From: Heliorestis acidaminivorans
GTDB taxonomy: Bacteria > Bacillota > Desulfitobacteriia > Heliobacteriales > Heliobacteriaceae
Direction of reading: 5' to 3'
DNA length: 64,000 nucleotides
NCBI RefSeq assembly: GCF_008933955.1
Contig: NZ_WBXO01000004.1
Coordinates: 186,001 to 250,000, forward strand
The notes beneath the pieces are model-generated. The model saw only the letters and a program-made list of their open reading frames with translations. It did no database searches and was not told where the DNA came from. Shown here piece by piece: positions 43,583 to 55,000 of this stretch (the stretch's first letter is position 1; each line of letters begins with the position of its first letter). The translations under genes and the position numbers were made by a program.

Positions 43583-45262
43583 ATGCGCATTCTACTTATT
43601 CAACCGAACTATCATTGTGGTGGTGCAGAGATTGCCGGTAACTGGCCGCCCAGCTGGGCCCCTTATATCGGTGGTGCTCTTAAAAAAGCTGGCTATGCAA
43701 ACATAAAGTTTATTGATGCCATGTGCGAAGATCTCCCCGATGATGTCTTGGGTGAAATTATACGTCGAAATCAACCGGATGTGGTGCTAGCTAGTGCCAT
43801 TACACCGATGATTTATAAAGCTCAAGATACCTTGAAAGTTGTCAAGGAAATTAACCCTAATACCAAAACTATTCTAGGTGGTATTCACCCCACCTTTATG
43901 TATTCCCAGGTACTAAGCGAAGCTCCTTGGATTGATTACATCGTTCGTGGTGAAGGCGAAGAAATTATTGTCAATCTTATGGATACGATTGCCGCAGGCA
44001 ATGAGATGAAAGATCGTAAAAATGTGCAAGGGATTGCCTATTTAGAAAATGGCCAGTTAGTAGCAACACCAGCACATCCTCCTATTAAAGATCTTGACAC
44101 CTTAACACCTGACTGGAGTATCCTTGATTGGGACAAGTATATTTACATTCCTCTTAACACACGTGTCGCTGTACCTAACTTTGCACGGGGATGTCCTTTT
44201 ACTTGCCGATTCTGTTCTCAATGGAAATTCTGGAGAACATACCGTGTAAGAGATCCGAAGAAATTTGTTGACGAAATTGAGATTCTAGTTAAAGAACATA
44301 AGATCGGATTCTTTATATTAGCTGATGAAGAGCCAACTATTAACCGTGATAAGTTCGTTGCTATGTGTCAAGAAATGATCGATCGCAAGCTTAATGTAAA
44401 CTGGGGTATTAATACTCGAGTAACAGACATCTTGCGTGACGCTCATTTATTGCCTTTCTATCGTAAAGCTGGTCTACTTCACGTCTCCTTAGGAACTGAA
44501 GCAGCTACTCAAATGAATCTAAACCTCTTCCGTAAAGAGACAACGATGGAAGAAAACAAACGAGCAATTGATATGCTAAAAGCTAATGGCATGGTTGCTG
44601 AAGCACAGTTTATCATGGGCTTAGAAAATGAAACTCCACAAACAATTGAAGAAACCTTTAAGCTGGCTTTACATTGGGACCCTGATATGGTGAACTGGAA
44701 CATGTATACACCTTGGCCCTTCTCAGAGATGTTCGAAGAACTTGGTGAAAAAGTTGAAGTTAGAGATTACTCTAAGTACAACTTCGTAACACCGATCATG
44801 CAACCTGATGAAATGGATCGGGAAGAAGTTCTCAAAGGTGTATTGCGCAGTTATGCTCGTTTCTATATGCGCAAAAGTTTTCTTGACTACCCCTTTATTA
44901 AAGATCCCTATAAGCGTAAATACATGATGGGTTGCTTGAAAGCTTTCATCAAAATGACGGCTAACAAACGTTTTTATGATTTAGGTCGTGTTAAGCGCAA
45001 AGGCTTATCTGCTGACGTTGATCTTGGTTTCGATAAATCAAAAGTTCTTACAAAAGAAGAAATCAAAGTATTACGTGCAAATCGTCAGGAAGTAGAAGCA
45101 GACGTGGACTTCAAAGGTGTATCAGCATGTGGAGCTCCTCGAGATTTACCTGATTACAAAGAAGAGATTTCTGCTTGCGGTGCTCCTCGTGACTTACCAG
45201 AATACAAAGAAAATGATGACGACAAAAACAATCCTAATATGAGAGGCATGATTAAAATATGA
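43583..45262 (+). CDS. bchE: Anaerobic Mg-protoporphyrin IX monomethyl ester cyclase (radical SAM)
   Basis: 559 residues from ATG 43583 behind AGGAGG. N-terminal cobalamin-binding domain (1-140; [20 protein letters not shown]), radical SAM domain (about 190-400) with the cluster motif CPFTCRFC, and a C-terminal domain. Forms isocyclic ring E without oxygen. Odd: the last 50 residues hold two copies of [10 protein letters not shown](D/E)YKE, residues 514-527 and 530-543, followed by an Asp/Asn-rich tail. Stop overlaps the bchL start by four bases (ATGA). Confidence 0.95.
   Translation: MRILLIQPNYHCGGAEIAGNWPPSWAPYIGGALKKAGYANIKFIDAMCEDLPDDVLGEIIRRNQPDVVLASAITPMIYKAQDTLKVVKEINPNTKTILGGIHPTFMYSQVLSEAPWIDYIVRGEGEEIIVNLMDTIAAGNEMKDRKNVQGIAYLENGQLVATPAHPPIKDLDTLTPDWSILDWDKYIYIPLNTRVAVPNFARGCPFTCRFCSQWKFWRTYRVRDPKKFVDEIEILVKEHKIGFFILADEEPTINRDKFVAMCQEMIDRKLNVNWGINTRVTDILRDAHLLPFYRKAGLLHVSLGTEAATQMNLNLFRKETTMEENKRAIDMLKANGMVAEAQFIMGLENETPQTIEETFKLALHWDPDMVNWNMYTPWPFSEMFEELGEKVEVRDYSKYNFVTPIMQPDEMDREEVLKGVLRSYARFYMRKSFLDYPFIKDPYKRKYMMGCLKAFIKMTANKRFYDLGRVKRKGLSADVDLGFDKSKVLTKEEIKVLRANRQEVEADVDFKGVSACGAPRDLPDYKEEISACGAPRDLPEYKENDDDKNNPNMRGMIKI
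45122..45211 (+). repeat. Two-copy 48-bp repeat in the 3' end of bchE
   Basis: Copies at 45122-45163 and 45170-45211, period 48 bases (16 codons). Thirteen of fourteen residues match, while most codons differ at the third base, so the peptide rather than the DNA is conserved. Confidence 0.9.
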
Positions 45263-46092
45263 TCATCGCCAATTATGGAAAAGGCGGCGTCGGAAAATCA
45301 ACAACAACATCCAACCTGGCTGTAGCTATGGCCAGGTTGGGTAAAAAAGTTCTTCAAATTGGTTGTGACCCCAAAAGTGACTCTACTTTTACTATTGCTG
45401 GTCGCATGATTCCTACAGTTGTAGAGATTCTAGACAAACATAACTACCATTATGAATCTATTGAACCAGAAGACCTCGTGTTTCCTGGCTATGCCGGTGT
45501 TCATGTCGTTGAAACAGGTGGCCCACCTGCTGGTAGCGGCTGTGGTGGTTACGTAGTTGGAGAAACAGTTAAGCTCTTAGAAAACCTTAACTTGTTGAAG
45601 AATTATGATGTAATCTTTTTTGATGTTCTTGGTGACGTTGTATGCGGTGGTTTTGCTGCACCTCTACAATACGCTGATTTAGCTTGTGTCGTATCGTCTA
45701 ATGACTTTGACGCTCTTTTTGCGGCCAATCGTATATGCGATAGTGTTGTAGAAAAAAACATGTCAGGCTACAAAGTAAAGCTGGCTGGTCTGATTGGCAA
45801 TCGTTGTGACCAAAAAGACTTATTACAGACTTTTTGTGAACAGACAGGTGCGCCTTTAATAGGTGTTGTCCCAAGAGCAGAAGATGTTCGGCAATCTAGA
45901 GTCAAAGGCTATACGCTCTTTGAACTAGAAGAAATGGGAGAACCAGTGCAAGAACTTACAGCAGAGTTTCTAAAAATGGCCAAGTATCTTCTCAATGATC
46001 CTCCCGGCGTAATTCCAAACGTTATTGGAACTAGGGAGATGTTTGAAATATTCCGAGGGGAGGATACAGGCCATGGACGGAATTCAGCGTGA
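45259..46092 (+). CDS. bchL: Light-independent protochlorophyllide reductase, iron protein BchL
   Basis: 277 residues. NifH-like ATPase: P-loop [12 protein letters not shown], switch regions, and cluster cysteines in [14 protein letters not shown] and [11 protein letters not shown], which bridge a 4Fe-4S cluster across the dimer. The DPK-type loop [13 protein letters not shown] and its neighbours BchN and BchB mark it as BchL, not BchX. Delivers electrons to BchNB for ring D reduction. Overlaps bchE by 4 and bchN by 20 bases. Confidence 0.94.
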   Translation: MIIANYGKGGVGKSTTTSNLAVAMARLGKKVLQIGCDPKSDSTFTIAGRMIPTVVEILDKHNYHYESIEPEDLVFPGYAGVHVVETGGPPAGSGCGGYVVGETVKLLENLNLLKNYDVIFFDVLGDVVCGGFAAPLQYADLACVVSSNDFDALFAANRICDSVVEKNMSGYKVKLAGLIGNRCDQKDLLQTFCEQTGAPLIGVVPRAEDVRQSRVKGYTLFELEEMGEPVQELTAEFLKMAKYLLNDPPGVIPNVIGTREMFEIFRGEDTGHGRNSA

Positions 46093-47383
46093 AAACGGCT
46101 GTCTGAACACGTTTTGCCCAATCGCCAGCGTTGCATGGTTGCATCGGAAGATGAAAGATTCGTTTTTTCTCATCGTGGGAACTCACACTTGTGCACATTT
46201 CATTCAGACAGCTTTAGACGTCATGGTCTATGCTCATTCTCGCTTTGGCTTTGCAGTGCTTGAAGAGTCTGATCTCGTTGCACCTTCTATGACTGGTGAG
46301 TTGAGTTCTGTCATCGATGAAGTAGTAGCAGAATGGAATCCAAAAGTAATCTTTGTGATGACCACATGCAGTGTTGATATTTTAAAAATGGATTTAGAAG
46401 TTTCTTGCAAAGAAATTTCTAAAAAGTTAAACTTCCCTGTTTTACTTACTTCTGCTTCTGGGATTGATGGCATCTTTACGCAGGGAGAAGATAAAGTTCT
46501 AAAAGCGTTACTTCCTTTCTGTCCTACTGTAGAAGAGGAAGAGAAAGAGCAAAGTGAAGAGCGTAAAAGCAAGTGGTTTTTCTTTAACAAAGAAGAAGAA
46601 AAACCTGTAGAAAAGCCAAAGGTATCTAACCTTGTACTGGTCGGAGCTGTTACAGATGGAACAGCGCAACAGTTGCAATGGGAGCTGAAAAAGCTAGGCT
46701 TAGACAAGGTAGATGTTTTTCCAGAAGGCGATCTTGCCAAAATGCCTGTAATTAACGAGCGAACTGTAGTTGCACCATTGCAACCTTATCTAAACGATAC
46801 ACTAGCTACTATTCGTCGTGAACGAGGCGCTACAGTACTAACTACTTTGTTTCCTATAGGTCCTGACGGAACTGCACAATTTCTAAAAGATATTTGTCAG
46901 CATTTCCAAATCGATGCTAGTAGAGTAGAAGAGCGAGAAAAGCAAACCTGGCAGGAGCTAGAACCGCAACTACAGATGCTGCGTGGTAAAAAGATTATGT
47001 TTCTTGGTGATAACCTTCTTGAACTTCCTTTAGCACGTTTCTTAACTGCTTGTGGGGTAGAGATTGTTGAACTGGGAACACCCTATGTTCATAGCAAAGA
47101 TATGAAAGCGGAGCTGGAAACACTTTTAGCAAAGCAAGTTCCTATTATTGAGGGCCCTGATTTTCATCTTCAATTGAAGCGGATTCAGGCTTACAAGCCT
47201 GACTTAATTGTAACTGGATTGGCCCTTTGCAACCCTCTTGAAGCAATGGGCTATAGAACAGCTTGGTCTATTGAGTTTACATTTGCACAGATTCACGGCT
47301 TTGTGAATGCCATTGACTTAATAAAAATGTTTACTAAGCCACTTAGAAAATGGCAGGCTTTACAAGAGCATGGATGGAATTAA
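46073..47383 (+). CDS. bchN: Light-independent protochlorophyllide reductase subunit N
   Basis: 436 residues from ATG 46073, after GAGGGGAGG inside the end of bchL. NifD-like. Cluster cysteines in [13 protein letters not shown] and GTHTCAHF, with the third ligand in MTTCSVDIL. Odd: residues 154-183 are a highly charged segment ([12 protein letters not shown], then [11 protein letters not shown]) that looks like an inserted flexible loop. Forms a heterotetramer with BchB. Confidence 0.93.
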   Translation: MDGIQRENGCLNTFCPIASVAWLHRKMKDSFFLIVGTHTCAHFIQTALDVMVYAHSRFGFAVLEESDLVAPSMTGELSSVIDEVVAEWNPKVIFVMTTCSVDILKMDLEVSCKEISKKLNFPVLLTSASGIDGIFTQGEDKVLKALLPFCPTVEEEEKEQSEERKSKWFFFNKEEEKPVEKPKVSNLVLVGAVTDGTAQQLQWELKKLGLDKVDVFPEGDLAKMPVINERTVVAPLQPYLNDTLATIRRERGATVLTTLFPIGPDGTAQFLKDICQHFQIDASRVEEREKQTWQELEPQLQMLRGKKIMFLGDNLLELPLARFLTACGVEIVELGTPYVHSKDMKAELETLLAKQVPIIEGPDFHLQLKRIQAYKPDLIVTGLALCNPLEAMGYRTAWSIEFTFAQIHGFVNAIDLIKMFTKPLRKWQALQEHGWN

Positions 47384-47419
47384 CAACGAAATTATATGTA
47401 ACCCCAGGGGTGAATGGTA

Positions 47420-48949
47420 TTGAAGTTAGCCTACTGGATGTATGAAGGTACAGCTTTATCTGGAATTGCCCGTGTAACGGGGAGTATGAAAAAGATACAT
47501 ACGGTAATTCATGGTCCCCAGGGAGACAGTTATATCAATGTTATGTTTTCCATGCTGGAAAGATTTCATGAACTGCCGCCCTTTACTTTATCGGCCATTG
47601 GACGAAGAGAAATGGCTAAAGGCTCAAGAGCAAGGCTTGTTGAAACAGTATTGAGAGTCGATGAAGAGCAAAAACCGGATGTTATCGTCATTACTCCGAC
47701 CTGCTCATCAACACTGCTACAAGAAGATTTAGATGCTGTTGCCCATACATTACAAGCTCGAACTAATGCTACTCTCATAGTTCCCAAAGTAAACGCTTTT
47801 CGCGATTTAGAACATTATGCAATGGATCAATTTTTGACACAAATGGTTGCTACTTTTGCAGAAGAGCAAAGCAAAAGTGAGCGCTTTTCTGTTAATATAA
47901 TTGGTCCATCTTATCTAGGCTTTCATCAAATTCACGACTTAGAAGAGATCAAAAAAACGTTACAGGACCTTGGAATTGAGATTAATTTAGTAGTTCCTTA
48001 TGGCGCATCTGTAGAAGCTCTGCGGAATATAACGAAAGCACACTTGAATATTTCTTTATATCAAGAATACGGAAAAAGTGTATGCGACTATCTAAAGGAA
48101 CGCTTTGGGATGGACTATCTATCCATAACGCCTTTAGGCATTCGACAAACAGGTCGTTTCCTAGAAGAAATAGGCGAAAAAGCTGGCATTGATGTACATG
48201 CTTATATTCGCCGTAATCTCAGTCCAGCATCTCTCATCTCACGTTGTGTCAATTCTGTAGATGCTCTTTCCTCTCTTTATGGAAAAAGAGCCGTTGTTTT
48301 TGGAGATTACAGCCATGCAGTTGGTGTGACCTACCTGCTACGCGAAATTGGTATACAAGTTGAGTGGGCTGGAACATACATGAAAGCAATGGAAAGCTCA
48401 TTCAAGCAAGAACTTCAAGGTCAAGCAAAAGAAGTTTTTGTATGTGACGATTTCCAGAAGATAAGCAACAAAATAAAAGAGACACAACCTGATATTGTTT
48501 TTGGAACTCAAATGGAAAGGCACAGCTCAGCACGACACGATTTTCCTTGTGTTGTAATTAGCAGTCCTGCCCATATTCTCAACTTTCCACTACATGCTTC
48601 CCCCATACTCGGCTATAGTGGAATAACACGAATTCTTGACAATATTAACGGTACTATTAAGCTCGGCTTAGAAGAACACTTGGTTAATATGTTTGGTGAA
48701 GATTCACAAGAAGAAGAAGTGCAAATAGCAATAGCAGAAGTAGCAGCTAGCACTGAGAAGAAAGAGTTATCCGCTGGTGCTTCAGAAGAGATTAAATGGA
48801 CGCCAGACGCTTTGAATACACTAAAGCAAATACCCTTTTTTGTTAGAGGAAAAGTACAGCGTAATACGGAAACATATGCTAGAGAAAAAGGACATAAAGA
48901 GATCACACTGGAAGTGATTTATGCAGCCAAAGCACATTTTGAAAAGTAG
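47420..48949 (+). CDS. bchB: Light-independent protochlorophyllide reductase subunit B
   Basis: 509 residues from TTG 47420, about eight bases after AGGGGTG; ATG 47414 is only one or two bases from that site. With TTG the Asp of GPQGDSY is residue 36, matching the Asp ligand of the NB cluster in Rhodobacter BchB. N terminus [20 protein letters not shown] and [12 protein letters not shown] are diagnostic. The C-terminal PCP-red domain (about 460-508, [20 protein letters not shown]) is present. Confidence 0.94.
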   Translation: MKLAYWMYEGTALSGIARVTGSMKKIHTVIHGPQGDSYINVMFSMLERFHELPPFTLSAIGRREMAKGSRARLVETVLRVDEEQKPDVIVITPTCSSTLLQEDLDAVAHTLQARTNATLIVPKVNAFRDLEHYAMDQFLTQMVATFAEEQSKSERFSVNIIGPSYLGFHQIHDLEEIKKTLQDLGIEINLVVPYGASVEALRNITKAHLNISLYQEYGKSVCDYLKERFGMDYLSITPLGIRQTGRFLEEIGEKAGIDVHAYIRRNLSPASLISRCVNSVDALSSLYGKRAVVFGDYSHAVGVTYLLREIGIQVEWAGTYMKAMESSFKQELQGQAKEVFVCDDFQKISNKIKETQPDIVFGTQMERHSSARHDFPCVVISSPAHILNFPLHASPILGYSGITRILDNINGTIKLGLEEHLVNMFGEDSQEEEVQIAIAEVAASTEKKELSAGASEEIKWTPDALNTLKQIPFFVRGKVQRNTETYAREKGHKEITLEVIYAAKAHFEK

Positions 48950-48992
48950 TGCTTTGGCGCAATGGTTATCGCTAAGGGGAGGAAAAAACGCA

Positions 48993-50087
48993 ATGATACT
49001 AGCGGCCAACGAACAACGCAACAGGCAGCAATCAAAAGCGATGAAATCGCCAACCTATCCCTTTACCGCCATTATTGGGCAAGAAGAGATGAAATTGGCT
49101 TTGATTCTAAATGTAATTGATCCTCGCATAGGTGGAGTCATGATTATGGGCGATCGTGGTACAGGGAAGTCAACAACAGTTCGAGCACTGGCCGAGCTGT
49201 TGCCAGAAGTTCCTACGGTATCAGATTGCCCTTTCGGCTGTCATCCAGAAAGAAAAAATGAAATGTGCGCTAGTTGTAGGGAACGTTATGCTGAAGTGGG
49301 CGAACTACCTTCAATTTATCGTGAAACAAAAGTAATTGACCTACCACTAGGAGCGACAGAAGATCGTGTTTGTGGGACTATTGATATACAAAAAGCCTTG
49401 TCAGAAGGTGTCAAAGCTTTCGAACCTGGCTTGTTAGCTCAAGCTAACCGTGGTTTTCTTTACGTTGATGAAGTTAACTTGCTTGACGATCACCTTGTTG
49501 ATGTCCTTCTTGACTGCGCTGCTTCTGGTGTAAACGTAGTGGAACGGGAAGGAATTAGTGTACGCCATCCTGCTCGCTTTGTTTTAGTAGGATCAGGTAA
49601 CCCTGAAGAAGGTGAATTAAGGCCGCAATTACTTGATCGCTTTGGATTACATGCCCAAATTCGCACACTTAGAGATGCTTCCAAGCGGGTAGCCATCATT
49701 AGAAGTCGTAGTGAATTCGATCAAGACCCTGACATTTTCAATGAAAATTATAAAGTTCCACAAAAAGAGTTGCAAAATAAGATAGTACATGCTCAAGAAA
49801 TGCTTGCTGATGTATTTATCAGCGATGAGCTTCTTGAAAAGATTGCGCAACTATGTATTGACTTGGAAATTGACGGTCACCGAGGTGAATTAGTTCTATC
49901 GAGAGCGGCTAAAGCACTTTCTGCTTTTGAAGGTAGAACAGAAGTATCCGATGAAGATGTATGCCGAATTGCTGTAATGGGTTTACGACATCGTTTGCGG
50001 AAAGATCCTCTGGCAACAATGGACAATGGCCGACGGGTTCAAGAAAAGGTAACAGAAATATTTGGAGTTGAGAAGGCGGGAGCATGA
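48993..50087 (+). CDS. bchI: Magnesium chelatase subunit I (AAA+ ATPase)
   Basis: 364 residues from ATG 48993 after GGGGAGG; the 24 upstream in-frame codons overlap the bchB end without a site. Walker [13 protein letters not shown], Walker [12 protein letters not shown], sensor [20 protein letters not shown] with the arginine finger. A cysteine-rich insertion [17 protein letters not shown] follows the first helix. Hexameric motor for Mg insertion with BchD and BchH. Overlaps bchD by four bases. Confidence 0.95.
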   Translation: MILAANEQRNRQQSKAMKSPTYPFTAIIGQEEMKLALILNVIDPRIGGVMIMGDRGTGKSTTVRALAELLPEVPTVSDCPFGCHPERKNEMCASCRERYAEVGELPSIYRETKVIDLPLGATEDRVCGTIDIQKALSEGVKAFEPGLLAQANRGFLYVDEVNLLDDHLVDVLLDCAASGVNVVEREGISVRHPARFVLVGSGNPEEGELRPQLLDRFGLHAQIRTLRDASKRVAIIRSRSEFDQDPDIFNENYKVPQKELQNKIVHAQEMLADVFISDELLEKIAQLCIDLEIDGHRGELVLSRAAKALSAFEGRTEVSDEDVCRIAVMGLRHRLRKDPLATMDNGRRVQEKVTEIFGVEKAGA

Positions 50088-52066
50088 GAGCGCAAAGCTT
50101 GCCATTTGCGGCAGTAACAGGTCAAGAGGTAGCCAAACTAGCATTGATGCTCGTTGCCGTTGATCCTGCACTGAAAGGACTTTCTATAGCAGGTAGACGT
50201 GGCACTGGCAAGACTGTCTTAGCACGAGGTCTTCAATACTTGTTACCTGCCATTGAACAGTTAGAAGGCTGTCTTTGCCATTGTGATCCTGAGCAATCTC
50301 GTTGCTGGTGTAGCGACTGTCGGCAAAATTTCGCAGACGAAGATAATTTACCTGTTCGTAGAATGAAGGCTCCTTTTATGGAGTTGCCTCTAGGGACAAC
50401 AGAGGATAGATTACTTGGTGCTATCGATGTAGAAAAAGCCCTAGGAGCAGGAGGGCGCTCTTGGCAACCAGGGTTACTTGGGGAAGCTAACCGAGGCGTC
50501 CTTTATATTGACCAACTTAATCTTCTTGACGATAGCCTTGTCAATTCTTTATTCGACGTAATGTCTGGTGTTACTCGTTTAGAGAGAGAAGGCATATCAG
50601 TACAATATCCTTCGGATTTCATCTTGGTGGGAACATACGATCCAGAAGAAGGCCCTTTAAGAGCTCACCTTGCTGATCGATTTGCTATTCATGTCAGTAG
50701 CGTAGCAATTTTAGATCTGGAAAAAAGAATAGAGATCTTAAGAAGACAAGAATTGTTTCATGAAGATCAAGAAGCTTTTGTAGAACTTTATCGAGAAGAT
50801 CAAGAAGAGGTTTTAAAAAACATAGAGAAGGCAAGAAAGTTACTCAGTGACGTAAAAATTACGGAGGAACAAACGCTCTATTTAGTCGGTCAAGCCTTAA
50901 AAAGGCAGGTGCCAGGTCACCGTGCTGACCTCTTCGCGGTGCGCCTTGCTAAAGCCCATGCCGCTTTACAAGGAAGAAAAACAGTAGAGCCTATAGACTT
51001 AGCCATAGCACTAGAACTAGTTATAAAACCTCGCCAGCTTATTGATCTGCCAGAGAATGAAGAAATGGAACCACCACCTCCTCCACCGCCACCACCACCA
51101 CCAGAGCCCGAAGAGAATCAACAAGATGAGACGCCACCAGATTCACCACAAAACAATGAAGAAACCATGATGTTACCAGAGGAATTCTTCTTTGATAGTG
51201 AAGAAGTGCCTGTTGATGATGAGCTTCTAGCTTTGCAGAACAAAGTGCAAAAGCAAGCAAGAGGCGGAGCTCATGGAAAACAAAAAAGTTTAGAACGAGG
51301 CCGTTACACACGAGCTCTATTGCCGCCACCAGGCAAGCCAACAAAAGTAGCCGTTGATGCGACCTTGCGTGCTGCTGCACCTTTTCAGGCCCAGAGAAGA
51401 CAGTCTGGTAAATACGGTGATCGACAAGTAATTGTGACCGAAAGCGACCTTAGAACAAAACAATTTGTTCGTAAATCGGGAGCTTTGATTGTTTTTGTCG
51501 TTGATGCAAGTGGCAGTATGGCCTTCAATCGCATTCGCAGTGCGAAAGGGGCTGTGGCAACCTTACTTAATGAAGCCTATGTAAACCGAGATAAAGTGGC
51601 AATGGTCATATTCCGTGGTCAGGAAGCAGACGTAATTGTACCTCCCACACGCAGTGTAGAGCTTGCGAAGAAAAGATTCGATCAAGTTCCTGTAGGAGGT
51701 GCTTCCCCGCTAGCTAGTGCGATTGCCCAAGCCCTCGAACTGGGAGTCAAAGCCATAGGAGGCGATGTAGGGCAAGTTATTATCACCTTGCTGACCGATG
51801 GTCGTGGTAATATACCACTGAATTTGCAAGAAGGAAAAAAGATGAATCGTGAACAACTTAATGAAGAAGTTCTAGCCCTTTCTAGAATGGTGGCAGATAA
51901 CGGCTTCTCCATGTTGGTCATTGATTCATCTAATCGCTTTACATCCACTGGTTTTGCTCAAAAAATTGCTGATGCTGCAAGAGGTCAATATTATTATTTG
52001 CCGAAAATGTCGGCTGAGGCATTAGCAGAAACCGTAAAGAGCGGTGTTCACGCTCTCAGAAAATAG
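50084..52066 (+). CDS. bchD: Magnesium chelatase subunit D
   Basis: 660 residues. N-terminal AAA+-like domain ([14 protein letters not shown]; Walker B has IDQLNLLDD, with Gln in place of the catalytic Glu, so it is likely inactive), a linker with eleven prolines in a row (residues 330-340) and acidic residues, and a C-terminal VWA domain with MIDAS motif VDASGSMAF. The N-terminal half is paralogous to BchI and keeps a similar Cys-rich insertion ([17 protein letters not shown]). Scaffold between BchI and BchH. Confidence 0.95.
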   Translation: MRAQSLPFAAVTGQEVAKLALMLVAVDPALKGLSIAGRRGTGKTVLARGLQYLLPAIEQLEGCLCHCDPEQSRCWCSDCRQNFADEDNLPVRRMKAPFMELPLGTTEDRLLGAIDVEKALGAGGRSWQPGLLGEANRGVLYIDQLNLLDDSLVNSLFDVMSGVTRLEREGISVQYPSDFILVGTYDPEEGPLRAHLADRFAIHVSSVAILDLEKRIEILRRQELFHEDQEAFVELYREDQEEVLKNIEKARKLLSDVKITEEQTLYLVGQALKRQVPGHRADLFAVRLAKAHAALQGRKTVEPIDLAIALELVIKPRQLIDLPENEEMEPPPPPPPPPPPEPEENQQDETPPDSPQNNEETMMLPEEFFFDSEEVPVDDELLALQNKVQKQARGGAHGKQKSLERGRYTRALLPPPGKPTKVAVDATLRAAAPFQAQRRQSGKYGDRQVIVTESDLRTKQFVRKSGALIVFVVDASGSMAFNRIRSAKGAVATLLNEAYVNRDKVAMVIFRGQEADVIVPPTRSVELAKKRFDQVPVGGASPLASAIAQALELGVKAIGGDVGQVIITLLTDGRGNIPLNLQEGKKMNREQLNEEVLALSRMVADNGFSMLVIDSSNRFTSTGFAQKIADAARGQYYYLPKMSAEALAETVKSGVHALRK

Positions 52067-52079
52067 AGGGGGAGAGCAA

Positions 52080-55000
52080 GTGTCAAATCGGATTATGCGC
52101 TTTGTCCATATCTATCTAGAACGGCAGATGTCTACTGCTTTTACTAGAGCAGTAGAGAGTATCAATAAAAGCGACCAACCTATATCGATTGAAATAGAAG
52201 CCTTTTGTGTTCACGAGTTAAAAGAAGCCGATAAAGTAGAAGCATTTCGAGAAGCTGTAATAAAGGCCGATTTGCTCTATATAGCGCACGTTTTCGTTGA
52301 CGATGTAGCTAGAACAATTGCTTCAATTGTCCGTGAAGATGGCAAGAGCGTACCGACCGTTGTTATATTAAATGCTATGCCCGAATTGATGAAGCTTACT
52401 CGTATGGGTGGTTTCAAGATGGGCAGTGATCAATCTAGTGAATATGTAAAACTGCTCAAAAGATTTAAGCGTAGCAAAGACGAAGATAATCCAACGGCTA
52501 AAAAGTCATCGGGACCACCTCTGAAAACAGATCAGATGATGACTTTAATCAAAACAGTTCCCAAAGTTCTTAAATTTATCCCTGGCAAAATGCAAGATTT
52601 AAGAACTTACATGCTTTGCTATTTGTACTGGCTTAATGGTTCATCGAAAAACTTAACTAGCATGCTTCTGATGTTATCTAAACAGTATTTTGCTCCTGAT
52701 GAAGCTATTACTTTTGATGCGCCTATAGAGTATGCCGAAGAAGGTATCTATCATCCTGATGGAGACCGTTGGTTTACTTCAAGAGCTGAATATGAGGCAT
52801 GGTATCAAGATAAAGCTCCGTCAGACTTAAGAGTGGGTCTTATTGTCTTACGCACTAGTCTTTTAGCAGATAACCATGATCATTACGATGCTGTAATTCG
52901 AGCCCTTGAAAGCAAAGGAATCGGCGTTATGGCAGGAATTGCCAAAGGTTTAGACTATCGACGTGTTGTTGAAAACTTCTTTATGGCTAAGGGTAACTAT
53001 GGAAAAGTAGATGGTGTAATTACCCTCTCATCCTTTAGCCTTGTGGGTGGTCCTGCTTCTAATGATGCTGAAAGTGCTGTAAAAGTACTTAAAGAATTAG
53101 GCGTTCCCTACTTATCAGCTATTCCATTGGAGTTTCAGACTATTCAAGAGTGGAAAGAGGACATGTCAGGCCTCAATCCTGTACAGGTAGCTCTGAACGT
53201 GGCTATTCCAGAGTTAGATGGCCTTGTAGCGCCTACTGTCTATAGTGGCTATCATATCCATGGCGCCTCAAAAGCTATTCCAATTGCAGACCGTATTGAA
53301 CTGTTAACAGAAAGAATGCGCCGCATGTTGGTACTGCGCAAGAAAAAAAATAGCGAGAAAAAAGTTGGCATAGTGCTTTTCAGTTTCCCACCTGACAAAG
53401 GAAACGTAGGTACAGCAGCTTACTTAGATGTCTTTGAATCTCTCTACTTATTACTTCAAAGATTACAAACAGAAGGCTATACTGTGGAAATTCCTGAAAG
53501 TCGGGAAGCTCTGATCAAAGCAATTGTCGAAGACGAATCTTCCTTATTGCCTTCAGCAAACTTAAACGTTGCCGCTCGTCTTAAAATCGATGAGTACGAA
53601 AAAATAAATCCTTATTGGAAAGAAATAGCCCATAACTGGGGCGATCCGCCAGGTGAACTGAATACTGATGGTGCTGAATTACTCATCTTTGGTCGTCACT
53701 TTGGTAACGTCTTTATCGGAGTACAACCTTCTTTTGGTTATGAAAGTGATCCGATCAAACTGCTCTTTACTAGAAATGCTTCACCGCACCATGGTTTTGC
53801 CGCTTTTTATCGTTGGTTAGATCGAGTTTATGGTGCCGATGCTTTATTACACTTTGGAACTCACGGCGCCTTAGAATTTATGCCTGGTCATCAAGTGGGT
53901 ATGACCGATGCTTGCTGGCCCGATCGACTCTTAGGCCCTGTTCCTAACTTCTATCTCTATAGTGTAAACAACCCTTCAGAAGGTACGATTGCCAAACGTC
54001 GTAGCGCCGCTACCTTAATTTCTTATCTTACGCCGCCAGCGGAAAATGCAGGACTCTATCGAGAACTGCGTGATCTGAAAGACTTAGTTAGTATGTGGCG
54101 AGAAAATCGTCACAATGCTCGTGGACAATCAATCTTAGAAACGATTGTTGAAAAAGTTATCGCCTTAAATCTTGATCAAGATGTACAGATACCAGAAGAA
54201 CCAGGACAAGATTTTATCGGAAAACTATACGTTTATTTAACAGATCTAGAAAACAGACTTATACCTACTGGTTTACATATTCTTGGTCAAGCACCAGAAG
54301 TGGCAACTTTAGCAGACTACTTAACAGCTATCAGTTATTATGATCGTCCTGAATTCGATGTAAAATCCCTAGCGGCTTTATCAGCGGAAGCTATGAGTAA
54401 GAAATTAGAGGATTTAGAAAAAGCATCAGAAGCAGGCGATGAACAGGCTATTAAGGATCTTGAACTAGTCCGCGAAACCGTAAAAATCGGTGTTGAAAAA
54501 ATGATGGAACAGTTCATGGAGCGCGATACAGGCGGTACTTTCCGCTTCTTACGCAGTAAGTCTGAAACGATTGCGGCTAAGACTATGCAAGAAAAACTTC
54601 GTCAATATGCGGCATCATCTGTGGAATTTAATGTGACAGCAGCGGCAAAAACTTTTGTCTATTTGCAAGGTGTTCTCAAAGACATCGTATTGTCTCAAGA
54701 AATGCCTAGTTTATGCCATGCCTTAGAAGGTAATTATGCTATTCCGGGTCCAGGCGGCGATCCTGTGCGTAATCCCAAAACATTACCGACAGGCAAAAAC
54801 AGCCATGCTCTCGATCCTCAAGCTATCCCTACACCTGTTGCAGTTAGGGCAGGTAGACGAGTAGCTGATATGATGTTGCAAAAGCTTTACGATGCCAGTA
54901 AGACTTATCCAGAATCAATAGCTGTCGTCTTGTGGGGAACTGATAATATCAAAACTTATGGTGAAGGCATTGCTCAAGCTATGGCCTTAATGGGCGTTGA

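Noticed and set aside
45259-46092. BchX (chlorophyllide reductase iron protein) instead of BchL
   Set aside because: Followed by clear bchN and bchB, and the sequence around both cluster cysteines fits BchL.
46234-46740. 168-codon minus-strand frame within bchN
   Set aside because: Ser-rich antisense shadow of a conserved gene.
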